DNA from: Mycolicibacterium goodii | GTDB taxonomy: Bacteria; Actinomycetota; Actinomycetes; Mycobacteriales; Mycobacteriaceae | DNA length: 64,000 nucleotides | NCBI RefSeq assembly: GCF_001187505.1 | Contig: NZ_CP012150.1 | Location: 2,914,001 to 2,978,000, forward strand | Direction of reading: 5' to 3' | Part shown: positions 39,443-48,943 of the stretch, piece by piece | How the letters are laid out: every line of letters begins with the position of its first letter | How positions within the stretch are numbered: position 1 is the stretch's first letter | Made by a program: the position numbers and the translations under genes | Notes under the pieces: model-generated | Told to the model about the DNA's origin: nothing | Database searches by the model: none | Seen by the model: the letters and a program-made list of their open reading frames with translations, nothing else

Positions 39443-41026
39443 TCACGCAGAGATCTCCCGCAGGGCGCGTTTGGCGATCTTGCCGGTGGCGGTCTTCGGC
39501 AGGTCGCCGACGATCACGATCTCATCGGGTATCCACCACCGCGCGACCCGCTGTTGCAGGTGGTCACGGATCAGATCCGGGGTCGCGTCGCATCCGGCGG
39601 CCGGTACCACGAACGCCACCGGACGCTCGCCCCACCGCTCATGCGGTGCGCCGACGACGGCGGTTTCGGCCACCGCGGGGCAGGTCATGATCGCGTTCTC
39701 CAGCTCGGCCGAGGGAATCCACTCGCCGCCCGATTTGATGAGGTCTTTGATGCGGTCGACGATCCGGACCAGTCCGTCGGCATCGATGGTCGCGACATCG
39801 CCCGTGCGCAGCCACCCGTCGTCGGTGAATGCGGCCGATCCATCGGTGGCGCCGTAATACCCGGCGGCGACGGTGGGGCCGGCGACCTGCAGTTCACCCG
39901 ACGACGTCCCGTCGTGCGGGGCGAACGTGCCATCGTCGCGCTGGAGCCGCAGCTCGACCAGCGGGATGGATGTTCCTGGCAGACAGAGGGTTTCGATGTC
40001 GTCGCCCTGATGTCCGGTGGGGATGCGCGCACTGCACACCAGCGGGCTGGTTTCCGTCATGCCCCACGAACTGCGCAACGGTACCCCGACCTCCTCGGCG
40101 TAGCGGCGGGACAGGCTCTGCGGCAGCGGGCCGCCGCCGCTGACGAGGCGGCGCACCGACGGCAGGTGGCGGCCCGACAGATGGGGCAGCATGGTGCGCC
40201 AGACCGTGGTGACCGCGGCCGCGAATGTCACGCCCGCGGTGTCGATCAGCTCGGCCAGTGCCGCGGGTTGCATCACCGGCCCGGGCAACACCAGGGCCGC
40301 GCCCGACATCACCGCGGCGTAGGGCAGACCCCACGCGTTGACGTGGAACATCGGCACGATCGGCATCACCACCTCGGCCTCACCGATGCCGAAAGCGTCG
40401 GCCATCAGCAGGCTCATGGCGTGCAGGATGATCGAACGATGGTCGTACAGCACGCCTTTGGGTCGGCCGGTGGTCCCCGAGGTGTAGCACAGCGCGGCCG
40501 CGGTGCGTTCATCGGCGACCTCGAACGCGGTGACCGGTTGCGCATCGGCGAGCAGGCGCTCATAGTCCAACGTTCCGTCGGGGATGCGCGGGCCAGGTCC
40601 GTCGTCCATCACGATCACGTGGCGCACGGTGGTGAAGCGGTCGACCAGCGGCCACACCACATCCAGCAGCGACCGGTCGACGAACAGCACATCGTCGGCG
40701 GCGTCGTTGACGATGTAGACGATGTCGTCGGCGAACAGCCGGTGGTTCACCGTGTGCAGCACCCGGTTGGTGCAGGGCACCGCCAGATACAGCTCAAGGT
40801 GCCGCTGGGTGTTCCAGCCGAGGCTGCCGACCCGCGCGCCGACCGGGACCGCGAGCGCGTCGAGCGCCCCGGCGAGACGCCGAACCCGCTGGGCGACAGC
40901 ACCGTAGGTCGCCACGGTCGGGGTGTCGGGATGGTTGGTGGTGACGGTCTTGTGGTTGAACCGGCCCTCCAAACCGGACATCAACAGGGGCAGGCTCAGC
41001 GGTCGGTCTTGCATCAAACCGTGCAT
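39443..41026 (-). CDS. Acyl-CoA synthetase (AMP-binding, medium/long-chain type)
   Basis: A 527-residue ANL-superfamily enzyme. AMP motif ALCYTSGTTGRPKGVLYDHRS near 175. SSWGMTETSPL (A5), YYGATDGSAAFTDDGWLRTGDVATID (A7/A8 hinge), RIKDLIKSGGEWIPSAELENAI, and the catalytic Lys in LPKTATGKIAKRAL at the C-terminus. Full length. It activates a carboxylic or fatty acid to acyl-CoA via acyl-AMP. It lies 20 bases downstream of the (frameshifted) MFS transporter gene on the same strand, so uptake and activation of the same acid was the likely pairing. Confidence 0.93.
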   Translation of the reverse strand: MHGLMQDRPLSLPLLMSGLEGRFNHKTVTTNHPDTPTVATYGAVAQRVRRLAGALDALAVPVGARVGSLGWNTQRHLELYLAVPCTNRVLHTVNHRLFADDIVYIVNDAADDVLFVDRSLLDVVWPLVDRFTTVRHVIVMDDGPGPRIPDGTLDYERLLADAQPVTAFEVADERTAAALCYTSGTTGRPKGVLYDHRSIILHAMSLLMADAFGIGEAEVVMPIVPMFHVNAWGLPYAAVMSGAALVLPGPVMQPAALAELIDTAGVTFAAAVTTVWRTMLPHLSGRHLPSVRRLVSGGGPLPQSLSRRYAEEVGVPLRSSWGMTETSPLVCSARIPTGHQGDDIETLCLPGTSIPLVELRLQRDDGTFAPHDGTSSGELQVAGPTVAAGYYGATDGSAAFTDDGWLRTGDVATIDADGLVRIVDRIKDLIKSGGEWIPSAELENAIMTCPAVAETAVVGAPHERWGERPVAFVVPAAGCDATPDLIRDHLQQRVARWWIPDEIVIVGDLPKTATGKIAKRALREISA

Positions 41027-41046
41027 GGGACAGATCTCTCCATGGG

Positions 41047-42370
41047 TCAGGCGGTCGAGTCCTCGCGGCGGATCGCGTGGGCGAGTACCGGCGCCAGCGC
41101 GACACCGATCACCGAGGCGACGATGACGACGTAGAACCCCGCGGACGGGTTGTGGGTCGCGGTCTCGGCCAGACCGAAAAGGTAGGGTCCGACGAACCCG
41201 CCGATCAGGCCGATCGTGTTGATGAACGCCAGGCTTGCGGCCGCCACCAGCCCGGACATCCGTGCCATCGCGATCGACCAGAACAGCGGCAGGGTGCCGA
41301 ACACGAAGATCATCGAGATGGCGATGAGGACGATGCGGGCAAATGCGCTGGTGGACAACATGAACAGCACCGACGTGACAAGTGTGGCGGCGGCGAGGAT
41401 GCCGACGGCGGCGGCCTCACGCTGATACCAGGCGAACAGGCGCGGTACCACGAGCACACCGATGGTCGCGCCGATGCCTGCGCTGCCGGACAGCAGACCG
41501 ATGAGGAAAGACCCACTGATGTCGAGGTCTTCGACGATGGCCGGGATGTTGAACACGATGCCGACGTTGGTGATCTGATTGAAGAAGTAGATCAGCGACA
41601 CCACGATCACGAAGGGCCTGCCGAACGCCTTGCCGAGGTTGCCGCGCAGTTGCGTCACGGTCTCGTGATGGGCACCGGCCGCATGTTCGGACAGGGCGCG
41701 GGCCTCATCGGGCGTCAACCACTTTGCCTCGCTGGGAGATTGGGGCAGTTTGAACCACACCAACACGCCGATCAGCATGGTGACGAGGCCCTCGATCAGG
41801 AACATCCACTGCCAGCCGTGCAGTCCCAGTGCGCTGTCGAGCTCCATCAGCGCGCCGCCCATCGGCCCACCGACCACGAGCGCGATGGTCGGCGCGAGGT
41901 AGATGAAACCCGACGGCGGTGGCGCGGTAACTCTGGGCGAACCACAACGTGACCATGTACATCAGGGCGGGGTAGAGGCCGGCCTCGGCCGCGCCGAGCA
42001 GGAACCGCATGATGTAGAACGACAGGTCGCCCTGCACGAACATCATCAACGCCGACAGCGCTCCCCAGGTCACGGCGATGCGGGCGATCCAGCGCCGCGG
42101 GCCCACCCGGTACATCACCAGGTTGCTGGGGATCTCGAGGAACGCGTAGCTGATGAAGAAGATGCCCGCGCCGAACCCGAACGCCGCGGCGCTGATGCCC
42201 ACGTCGGTGTCGAGATGGGTCTTGGCGAGGGCGACGTTGGTGCGGTCGATGTAGGCCATGAAGTACACCACGCACATCACCGGCAGTAGTCGCAGCACGG
42301 CTTTGCGGGTGGCGCGCTTGTGCAGTTCGTCGGCTGACGTGAGCACGGCGCGTGAGCTGTCCAAGCTCAT
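41047..42370 (-). pseudogene. MFS transporter (anion:cation symporter family), broken by a frameshift
   Basis: The N-terminal half is read in one frame from ATG 42370 (MSLDSSRAVLTSADELH..., VVYFMAYIDRTNVALAKTHL, FFISYAFLEIPSNLVMYRVG) up to SYRATAVGF. The C-terminal half continues in another frame (APTIALVVGGPMGGALMELD to the end at 41047). One extra base in the GTCGGGTTTCATC region (about 41905-41911) explains the switch. Together they give a complete 12-helix ACS-type (tartrate/phthalate/galactonate) porter of about 440 residues. Either a true inactivation or a sequencing error. Confidence 0.85.
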
Positions 42371-42457
42371 GAACGTCCCTTCGGGTTGTCGCGTGAGGTG
42401 GCGAACGGGCCGGGGGTTGAGGTGGTGGCGGTTGGCAGAACCCGCCTTCACCAGGGA

Positions 42458-42471
42458 TACTACGGAGTATT
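42458..42471. promoter_or_regulatory. Candidate TetR operator
   Basis: ATACT-ACGG-AGTAT, an inverted repeat in the 205-base gap between the divergent MFS and TetR genes, next to a second partial copy (TATTACGGTAACG). Confidence 0.5.
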
Positions 42472-42575
42472 ACGGTAACGAGCGTCACAATCGAAGTCAA
42501 TCGTGCCGCCGGCTGCCGATTTGCCGCGCATCCGCACGGCATGCTGAACAATGCGGTCGGAAAGAGGGAGTCGAA

Positions 42576-43199
42576 GTGAGCGCGAGTGCCGAACTGGAAA
42601 CCGACGTCAAGACGCGGATCCTCGACGCGGCCGCCGACGCGTTCATGGTCCACGGCTTCGCCAACACCACCATCGACGACATCGCCGATCAGGTCGGTGC
42701 CACCAAAGGCCTGATCTACTACCACTTCCGGTCGAAGTTCGACATCTTTCTGGCGGTCTACCAGGACGGCATGCGCCGCGTGCGCGAGCGCGTCGAACCC
42801 CAGGCGGGCGGCCCGGGAACCGGGCGGCAGCGCCTGACGGCGATGTCGGTCGCGCACCTGGAGAACCTGATGACCGAACTCGGCTACCACCACGTCGTGC
42901 ATCAGGGTGTGCGGTACCAGGCGTCGACGGCGCTCAAGGCGCGACAGCGCGACGCCCTCGCCGCGCTCAACGAACTGCGACGGGACTACGAACGGATGTT
43001 CCGCCGCGTGGTGGCCGAAGGTGTCGCCGACGGTTCGCTGCGCGTGGTCGACGAGTCGCTGGCGACCAGGACCCTGCTGAGCAACCTCAACGCCGTCGAC
43101 ATGTGGTACCGCAGGATCGAGGGCCAGACCGCCGACGAGATCAACGAACTCGCGCGCAACGTGGTCGATCTGTTGATCGGTGGCATGGCGAACCCCTGA
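42576..43199 (+). CDS. TetR family regulator
   Basis: A 207-residue protein. N-terminal HTH: VKTRILDAAADAFMVHGFAN, TTIDDIADQVGATKGLIYYHF, SKFDIFLAVY. The C-terminal ligand domain is helical (GQTADEINELARNVVDLLIGG at the end). The GTG at 42576 is preceded by AAAGAGGGAG. It is divergent from the MFS/acyl-CoA ligase pair and likely represses it; the inducer would be the acid or its CoA ester. Confidence 0.9.
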   Translation: MSASAELETDVKTRILDAAADAFMVHGFANTTIDDIADQVGATKGLIYYHFRSKFDIFLAVYQDGMRRVRERVEPQAGGPGTGRQRLTAMSVAHLENLMTELGYHHVVHQGVRYQASTALKARQRDALAALNELRRDYERMFRRVVAEGVADGSLRVVDESLATRTLLSNLNAVDMWYRRIEGQTADEINELARNVVDLLIGGMANP

Positions 43200-43289
43200 C
43201 CGTGTCGAGCGGTCATGCGAAACCGTCCCGCAAACCTGCCAGGGCCGCTAACGTGCCTGAGGGGCTCAGGTTTACATACGGGGGTAGAT

Positions 43290-45305
43290 ATGACACGGGC
43301 TGCAGCGTGGGTCGGTGCCGGGGTGTTCACGGTGGGGCTGTCGGCGGCGATGCTGGCCGGAGCCGGATACGCCAATGCCGATGAAGACAGCGGACCGAAG
43401 CAGGATTCGGCGCCATCGTCGACGTCATCGTCGGCGCAGAAGGACGCGAAGGCCGACTCCAGGCCCAAGCAGCGGGCGCCGCGTGCGGTGAAGCAGCACA
43501 AACGGGCCGACGCGTCGGACTCATCGGAACCGGCAGCGAAGAAGGCCAAGGGCAAAGAGCGGACCGCTGACGCCGAGGGCGAGGATCAGCCGTCGCGACC
43601 GGCCGACGGTAAAGAGGTCGGTAAGGAGAAGGTGCGCAACGTCATTCGGGAGTTCCGCGAGACGGCCCGCAAGGCGTCGCAGGACGCGGTCGAAACCGCG
43701 CGTGAGGCCGTCGAGGACGCTCGACCCCGGCTCGGGGTGCGGCCACAAACCTCCGAGAAACCCGCCAAAGCCCTGTTGCGCAAGCCGGTCGTCAAACAGC
43801 CTGACGCCGAGCAGGATTCGGCAACCACTCGGGCCGCCGAGAAGGCGCCCGATCCGCTCGAGACCGTCCACGATGTGTTGCGCAGCCTCGGCGCGTTGGC
43901 GCTCAACCCCGAGCCGCAGAACTACCCCAAGCCGTTGTCGGCGCTCGGCGACGTCGTGTTCGACACGCTCGCCACGCTGGAACGCGTCGTCGGCGGCGAC
44001 CCCGTGGTGCCACCGACACTGCGCGATTCGGTACAGGTCAGCACATCGACGCTCGTGGTGTCGGACGGCCATGAGGTCGAATCGAACTGGTACATGCCCA
44101 CCAGTTCCACGACCCAGCCCTCCCGGCTGATCTACCTGCAGCACGGGTTCCTGGCGAACGGTCCGCTGTACAGCTACACCGCGTCGCATCTGGCGGCGCA
44201 GACCAACAGCATCGTCGTGACCACCACGTACACGTCGAACCCGTTCGAGGCCGACGGTATGTGGCTCGGCGGAAACAACCTGCACGAGGCGGTGGCCGGA
44301 CTGTTCCTCGACCCAGACCGCGCGGCACTCAACGCCAGCCTGGACGCCGCGGAAACCAATGCCGGGCGCACGACCGAGCTCGACGTGCCGACGCAGTTCG
44401 TCCTCGTCGGGCACTCGCTGGGCGGCGGCTTCGCACCCGGGGTCGCGGGGTACTACGCGGAGGGTTTGACCCGTCGGCGGGAGCAGGGCCTGGACGCGCC
44501 GAATGACCTTGCGGGAGTGGTGGTCTACGACGCGGTGCCGATGGGCTCGATCGTCCCCGACGCGATGGGCCGGTTACGCACGCTGGAGACCAACGGCACA
44601 GCCGATCCCGGCGACGACGACCCGAACGACTACATCCCGATCTACGAGATCGGCGCACCGCTGAACTACCTCAACGTGTTCAGCGATGTCAACGACCAGT
44701 TGACGCAGGCGCGGCCCGGTCAGTTCACCGGGGTGGTGCTCGAAGACGGTGTGCACATGGACCCCATGCTCGGCGGCAACCCGCTGATCCAGTTCACCGC
44801 CTATCTGATCGCCGGGTTCCCGCAGCCGCAGAACCCGCTCGCCGTGCGCGAACTGTCGGCGGGGTGGATCAACGACATGTTCGACGAGAACATCGACCCG
44901 GCCACCGGCGCCTGCAGGACCGGCGTCGAGTGCGCTGGGTATTACGGCGACGGCGACGACTCGTTCACGATCCACACCGCCAGGGGTGACGCGGTTGCGG
45001 TGTTGATCGGCACCCAGCGCGCGCGAGATCTCACCTCACTGCACGCCATCAGCATCACCGACTTCATCACCGCCCTGCCTGCCAACGTCCTCAACGGCGT
45101 GCGGACCACATGCGAGCTGTTCTCGGTGTGCCCCGGCCAACCGGGCGTAGACGCGGGCGGAGAAACGGGCGGAGACGCGGGCGGGGCCGGGAGCTACCAG
45201 ACCCGCACCCAGTCGACGAGCATGTCGGCCGGGTACGTGCCTCCGCTGGGGTCGCCGCCGCCCGAACCCGCCACCGCCAGGTTCAGCACCACGAACATCG
45301 TGTAA
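43290..45305 (+). CDS. Secreted alpha/beta hydrolase with long charged N-terminal linker
   Basis: A 671-residue preprotein. Signal (VGAGVFTVGLSAAMLAGAGY). Residues 35-190 are Lys/Ala/Asp/Glu-rich and probably disordered. The hydrolase domain from about 230: IYLQHGFLANGPLYSYTASH (oxyanion), VLVGHSLGGGFAPGVAGYYA (Ser nucleophile near 395), VVYDAVPMGSIV, DGVHMDPMLGG (His). Related mycobacterial proteins are surface lipases/esterases. The last ~37 codons (from 45194) run antisense through the end of the convergent GH16 gene, so the natural C-terminus may have been extended by loss of an earlier stop. Confidence 0.78.
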   Translation: MTRAAAWVGAGVFTVGLSAAMLAGAGYANADEDSGPKQDSAPSSTSSSAQKDAKADSRPKQRAPRAVKQHKRADASDSSEPAAKKAKGKERTADAEGEDQPSRPADGKEVGKEKVRNVIREFRETARKASQDAVETAREAVEDARPRLGVRPQTSEKPAKALLRKPVVKQPDAEQDSATTRAAEKAPDPLETVHDVLRSLGALALNPEPQNYPKPLSALGDVVFDTLATLERVVGGDPVVPPTLRDSVQVSTSTLVVSDGHEVESNWYMPTSSTTQPSRLIYLQHGFLANGPLYSYTASHLAAQTNSIVVTTTYTSNPFEADGMWLGGNNLHEAVAGLFLDPDRAALNASLDAAETNAGRTTELDVPTQFVLVGHSLGGGFAPGVAGYYAEGLTRRREQGLDAPNDLAGVVVYDAVPMGSIVPDAMGRLRTLETNGTADPGDDDPNDYIPIYEIGAPLNYLNVFSDVNDQLTQARPGQFTGVVLEDGVHMDPMLGGNPLIQFTAYLIAGFPQPQNPLAVRELSAGWINDMFDENIDPATGACRTGVECAGYYGDGDDSFTIHTARGDAVAVLIGTQRARDLTSLHAISITDFITALPANVLNGVRTTCELFSVCPGQPGVDAGGETGGDAGGAGSYQTRTQSTSMSAGYVPPLGSPPPEPATARFSTTNIV

Positions 45306-45985
45306 CCGGGCTGGTTGAACGGCCAGTCGGGCAGGGAGCTCGCCGGGACCTCGAAGTACGGTTGCGCGCCGTCGGTGTAATCGACCCAGAACCGGGCGCC
45401 GTCGCCGTCCCACTGCGTGCGCCAGGTGTGCCACGCGTTGTCCACGGCGATGTTGTGCGTCTCCCATTCGCCGCCATTGGATTTCGCGTGCACCGTGGTG
45501 GCCGAGGGCCAGCTGCCGTTGCCGTACCACTCGATGATGTCCAGTTCCCCCTCACCGGTGTTGCCCAGCCAGAACGCCGGCCAGGCGCCCGCGGTGAGGC
45601 AGTTGAACTTGATCCGGGCCTCCCAGGTGTGGCCCGCGCCGCCCTCCCAGACGCTGGCCAGCTTGGCGCTGTAGTAGGTGTCGCCGTCCTTCGCCGCGCG
45701 GATGACGAGATTGGACTTGCCGTCGAGGAAGACGTTCCTGCGGTCGTTGCGGTACTGCCCGATGCGGCCGGGCTGCTCCCAGTAGGTCGGGTCCTGGATG
45801 GTCTCGCGAGCCTTCGCGATGGTCCACTTCGACGCGTTCGGTGCGGAGCCCGCGGGCCCGTCGAACTCGTCGGCGAACACGTACGTCGTCGCCGCCTGGT
45901 TCGGTACGGCGGCCGCACGTGGCATCGGCAGCACCGCCGCCGTCGCGCCCAACCCTGACAACAGCAACATCTGTCGACGATCCAC
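45194..45985 (-). CDS. Glycoside hydrolase family 16 (beta-1,3-glucanase-like), Tat-exported
   Basis: A 263-residue protein. The N-terminus VDRRQMLLLSGLGATAAVLP is a Tat signal. The mature jelly-roll starts YVFADEFDGPAGS. Catalytic GELDIIEWYGNG contains the E-x-D-x-x-E pair of retaining GH16 enzymes, and the C-terminus is NLAVAGSGGG...DMLVDWVRVW. It resembles the M. tuberculosis Rv0315 protein as I recall it. The start is uncertain: GTG 45985 aligns with the Rv0315 start; 45994 and 46003 are alternatives. Its 3' end overlaps the convergent hydrolase gene by 112 bases. Confidence 0.88.
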   Translation of the reverse strand: MDRRQMLLLSGLGATAAVLPMPRAAAVPNQAATTYVFADEFDGPAGSAPNASKWTIAKARETIQDPTYWEQPGRIGQYRNDRRNVFLDGKSNLVIRAAKDGDTYYSAKLASVWEGGAGHTWEARIKFNCLTAGAWPAFWLGNTGEGELDIIEWYGNGSWPSATTVHAKSNGGEWETHNIAVDNAWHTWRTQWDGDGARFWVDYTDGAQPYFEVPASSLPDWPFNQPGYTMFVVLNLAVAGSGGGDPSGGTYPADMLVDWVRVW

Positions 45986-46115
45986 GGTGGCCACGATAGC
46001 CACGCCCCGCCCCGACCGCGCGCATCGACGCCCGGAAACGGCGTTCGCAGGCTTTCGTAGCCTTTCCACAGGAAACGCTTCGAGGCTGCTCAGACACCCC
46101 GGCAACAGTGGTTTC

Positions 46116-46346
46116 ATGACCATGATGTTCCGTTCGCCGCGCCTGCTGCGGCGGACACGATTGGTGCTCGCCGGTGCGTTCGCGGCACTGCTGCTCGCGG
46201 CCGCCGCCAGCGCGCAGTGGGCGACGCTGGCGTCGCTGGCGGGTTTCGCGACCGCAATCACGGTGATCGCGGCCGCGTTCATCGGTTGGGAGCACATGGT
46301 CGCCGCCGCCCGCAGCGACGGGCTGATCGACTTCCCCGACTCCTGA
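46116..46346 (+). CDS. Small membrane protein
   Basis: A 76-residue protein with two helices (LVLAGAFAALLLAAAASAQW and LASLAGFATAITVIAAAFIG) after a basic N-terminus (MTMMFRSPRLLRRTR). No family recognised. Confidence 0.55.
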   Translation: MTMMFRSPRLLRRTRLVLAGAFAALLLAAAASAQWATLASLAGFATAITVIAAAFIGWEHMVAAARSDGLIDFPDS

Positions 46347-46428
46347 GGTGGCGCCGCGTCGTTGATGTTTCGCGGCGCACCGGTGTGGCTATCGCTTCGT
46401 CTGAGCCGATGAGTTCGAGGAGACGAAG

Positions 46429-46782
46429 ATGAGCACCGATGACAGCGTGAGCGCCAACGATCTGGGTGGCGCCGACGACATGCTGAGCCCCATGGAATCC
46501 ACCGATTCCGACGACGTGCTCAACGACGACGGCGACGAGGTCGTCGACCCGCCCGAGGACTGGAGCGGAGCCGACAAGCACGGCATGACCGCCGAAGAGG
46601 AACGCGAAGGCGAATCCCTCGACGATCGGCTGGCCGCCGAGGAACCCGACGTGACACCCGACGCGCCGGGGGCCGCCGGCGCACCCGACGCCGAACGCGC
46701 CGAGGGTGCGGGACGGCACCGTGGTCAGGTCGACGGGGCACCCGAGGACGGCGAATCGCTCTACACCGTGGTCGAGGAGTGA
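46429..46782 (+). CDS. DUF5709 family acidic protein
   Basis: A 117-residue, strongly acidic, probably disordered protein: SANDLGGADDMLSPMESTDS, DDVLNDDGDEVVDPPEDWSG, MTAEEEREGESLDDRLAAEE, ending DGESLYTVVEE. The order of these motifs is that of actinobacterial DUF5709. RBS AGGAG-like ahead of ATG 46429. It is one base upstream of the next gene, so co-translated. Function unknown; possibly stress related (inference). Confidence 0.85.
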   Translation: MSTDDSVSANDLGGADDMLSPMESTDSDDVLNDDGDEVVDPPEDWSGADKHGMTAEEEREGESLDDRLAAEEPDVTPDAPGAAGAPDAERAEGAGRHRGQVDGAPEDGESLYTVVEE

Positions 46783-46783
46783 C

Positions 46784-47041
46784 ATGTCCGCCGAACTTCC
46801 CCTGCCCAGCTACGACGAGATGTCCCTCGGCGACATCCAGCACAAGGTGCGGTCACTCACCATGGACGAGGTCGAGGCGGTGCTGACCTACGAGGCCGGG
46901 CATGCCGCGCGGGTGCCGGTACTGGAGATCGTGGAGGCCCGCATGCGCGAACTCGAGGGCGGCGCCGAACCGTCGCCCGGCGATCCCCGGCGCTCGCCCG
47001 ACATCGTGGCCAATCAGACGCCCAGACGCGGACGGACCTGA
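46784..47041 (+). CDS. Small helical protein (DUF8129-like)
   Basis: An 85-residue protein: LPSYDEMSLGDIQHKVRSLT, then MDEVEAVLTYEAGHAARVPV, LEIVEARMRELEGG, then a polar tail. The pattern of a helix ending Y-E-x-x-H is common in short actinobacterial proteins next to DUF5709 genes. The start at 46784 follows GAGGAGTGAC. Its end overlaps the convergent hydrolase gene by 28 bases. Confidence 0.65.
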   Translation: MSAELPLPSYDEMSLGDIQHKVRSLTMDEVEAVLTYEAGHAARVPVLEIVEARMRELEGGAEPSPGDPRRSPDIVANQTPRRGRT

Positions 47042-48240
47042 GCCCGCTCACCCAGGAGTTCGTCGAGCCAGTCGAACATGACCTGATGGGCGCGGTGCAC
47101 CGCACCGAGGTGGCAGTGTTCGCCCGCGCCGTCGGCTTCGTGAAGCGTCACCAGGGTTGTCTTCGCGTTGACCATCGCCGCGGCGGCCCGCTCCGGTTCG
47201 CGGTCGAAGAACTGGTCGTTGTCGGCGTCGAGCACCAGCACCGGGGCGGTGATCCGGTCGGCGATGCCGGCCAGCGTGTAGGCGCGGAACGCGCGCGCCA
47301 ACGCCGCGGGGCAGTCCAGCCCGAAGTTCCACATGCCGTTGCGCATCATCCATCGGATGCCGGTGCTCGTTGACATCATCAGTCCGAACACGGCATTCGC
47401 GTCGTCGTCGTCACCCTGTTCGACCCACTCGGCGAGGAACGGCGGCATGATCTTGGTCACGGCCGAGTGCAGGTCATAGATCCCGTCGTCGACGATGACA
47501 CCGGCGAAGCGATCCTCGAAGGCGGCCGCGCGGGCCACCAGGAAACCACCCATGCTGTATCCGAACACCGTGATCGCATCCGGGGCGATCTCGGTCCTGG
47601 TGAGCGCGAAGTCCACCACCGGTGTCAGCACGGCCTCCCAGTCGTGGCGGAAGGTCAGCCGCTGCTCGCGCAGCGCCGCGCCCTGTCCGGGACCGTCGAA
47701 CGCCAGCACGTGGTATCCGCGGGCCAGGGCGGCCGCGGCCAGCGCGACGTAGGACTCTTCGAGGGTGGAGTCGTACCCGCCGTTGAAGATCACGGTCGGC
47801 CGAGGGCGGTCGTCCACCAGGTAGAGATAGCCCGGCAGGGTGGTGCCCTCGTAGGGTATTGCCACCCGCTCGAATCCGAAGTCGAACAGTGCCATCGCGT
47901 CGAGGAAGGTGGCGCGGGACCGCTCGAAGGTGTCCCTGGCTTCGCCGTCCTCCCAAGGGTTTTCCCGACGGTAGAACTCCGCGGTGCGGTAGTAGTTCGA
48001 CGCCCGCAGCAGCGCCTCCCGTGCGCTCACCGGGTGACCCGCCGCCTGTGACCGGCGGCCCAGCGCCTCGACGCGTTCGGCCGTGGCTTTCCACTCCCGG
48101 AACCAGGCTTGCTCGTCACCCTCGGGGATGGCCCGCGCGGTGACCAGTATGTCGCCCAGATCGGCGCCGCCGTAGTTGGCGTATCCGGCGGCCCGGAGCG
48201 TTTCGAACGAGAATGACTCGTCGTCGAACAGGAATCTCAT
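47014..48240 (-). CDS. Alpha/beta hydrolase with N-terminal extension (second FrsA-like enzyme)
   Basis: A 408-residue hydrolase: N-terminal helical region (MRFLFDDESFSFETLRAAGY...) of about 140 residues, oxyanion region VIFNGGYDSTLEE, FDGPGQGAALREQ, nucleophile GYSMGGF (Ser near 240), acid in VLDADNDQFFD and His in GAGEHCHLGA. It is organised like the hydrolase at 1404-2666. Divergent from a TetR gene with an inverted repeat between, so TetR-regulated. Confidence 0.88.
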   Translation of the reverse strand: MRFLFDDESFSFETLRAAGYANYGGADLGDILVTARAIPEGDEQAWFREWKATAERVEALGRRSQAAGHPVSAREALLRASNYYRTAEFYRRENPWEDGEARDTFERSRATFLDAMALFDFGFERVAIPYEGTTLPGYLYLVDDRPRPTVIFNGGYDSTLEESYVALAAAALARGYHVLAFDGPGQGAALREQRLTFRHDWEAVLTPVVDFALTRTEIAPDAITVFGYSMGGFLVARAAAFEDRFAGVIVDDGIYDLHSAVTKIMPPFLAEWVEQGDDDDANAVFGLMMSTSTGIRWMMRNGMWNFGLDCPAALARAFRAYTLAGIADRITAPVLVLDADNDQFFDREPERAAAAMVNAKTTLVTLHEADGAGEHCHLGAVHRAHQVMFDWLDELLGERAQVRPRLGV

Positions 48241-48296
48241 GGCTCTCCTTAACGAAACGGAACTGCATCGTCTTGATTGAGTATGCGCGTGCCGAA

Positions 48297-48316
48297 AACG
48301 GAACGCAACCGTTCCG
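48297..48316. promoter_or_regulatory. Candidate TetR operator between hydrolase and tetR
   Basis: CGGAAC-N6-GTTCCG (48299-48316) in the 93-base divergent gap; the half-site AACGGAAC also occurs at 48257-48264. Confidence 0.55.
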
Positions 48317-48333
48317 CCTTATAGGATCGCCTC

Positions 48334-48939
48334 GTGGCCAAGGAAACCGCACCGCGACGGACCTCCGGCGGTCCGGTGCTGCTCGATGACGTCACCACCG
48401 CCATCGAGACGGCGTTCTTCGAGGAGCTGGCCGCCGTGGGTTACGGCCGGTTGTCCGTCGACGCGGTGGCCCGCCGTGCCGGGGTGGGCAAGGCCGCGAT
48501 CTACCGCCGCTGGCGGTCCAAGCAGGCGCTGGCCGCCGATCTGATCGCCAAGGTCGCCATCACCGCGATCGACGTACCCGACACCGGGTCGCTGCGCGGC
48601 GACATCCGGGAATATCTCCGCAACGGGAGGGAGGCGCTGACCCACCGCCTGGCGCGCACGATCATCCCCGACCTGATCGCCGAAGCGATCCGGGATCCCC
48701 AGTACGGCGCGCTGCTGTCGGACCTGATCCGGGAACCCCGGCGCGGCAGGGGATCTCACATTTTCCAGCGCGCCATCGAACGCGGCGAGATCGCCCCCGA
48801 CGCCGACATCGACCTCGCGCTCGACGTCCTCGCAGGCACGCTGTACTGGCGGCAATCGGTCCTGCAGGCCACCGCCGAGGACGACTATCTCGACCGGCTC
48901 ACCGAGGCCGTCCTCGCGGTGGTGGGCGACGCGAGGTGA
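48334..48939 (+). CDS. TetR family regulator
   Basis: A 201-residue protein with HTH region IETAFFEELAAVGYGRLSVD, AVARRAGVGKAAIYRRWRSK and a C-terminal helical domain (TetR_C_16-like: ALTHRLARTIIPDLIAEAI, ALDVLAGTLYWRQSVL). Divergent from the hydrolase at 47014-48240, its probable target. It ends four bases before the convergent amiC stop. Confidence 0.9.
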   Translation: MAKETAPRRTSGGPVLLDDVTTAIETAFFEELAAVGYGRLSVDAVARRAGVGKAAIYRRWRSKQALAADLIAKVAITAIDVPDTGSLRGDIREYLRNGREALTHRLARTIIPDLIAEAIRDPQYGALLSDLIREPRRGRGSHIFQRAIERGEIAPDADIDLALDVLAGTLYWRQSVLQATAEDDYLDRLTEAVLAVVGDAR

Positions 48940-48943
48940 CGCC

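Noticed and set aside
43521..44414. 297-codon minus-strand frame inside the secreted hydrolase gene
   Set aside because: Antisense shadow with Gly/Arg/Val-rich low-complexity sequence.
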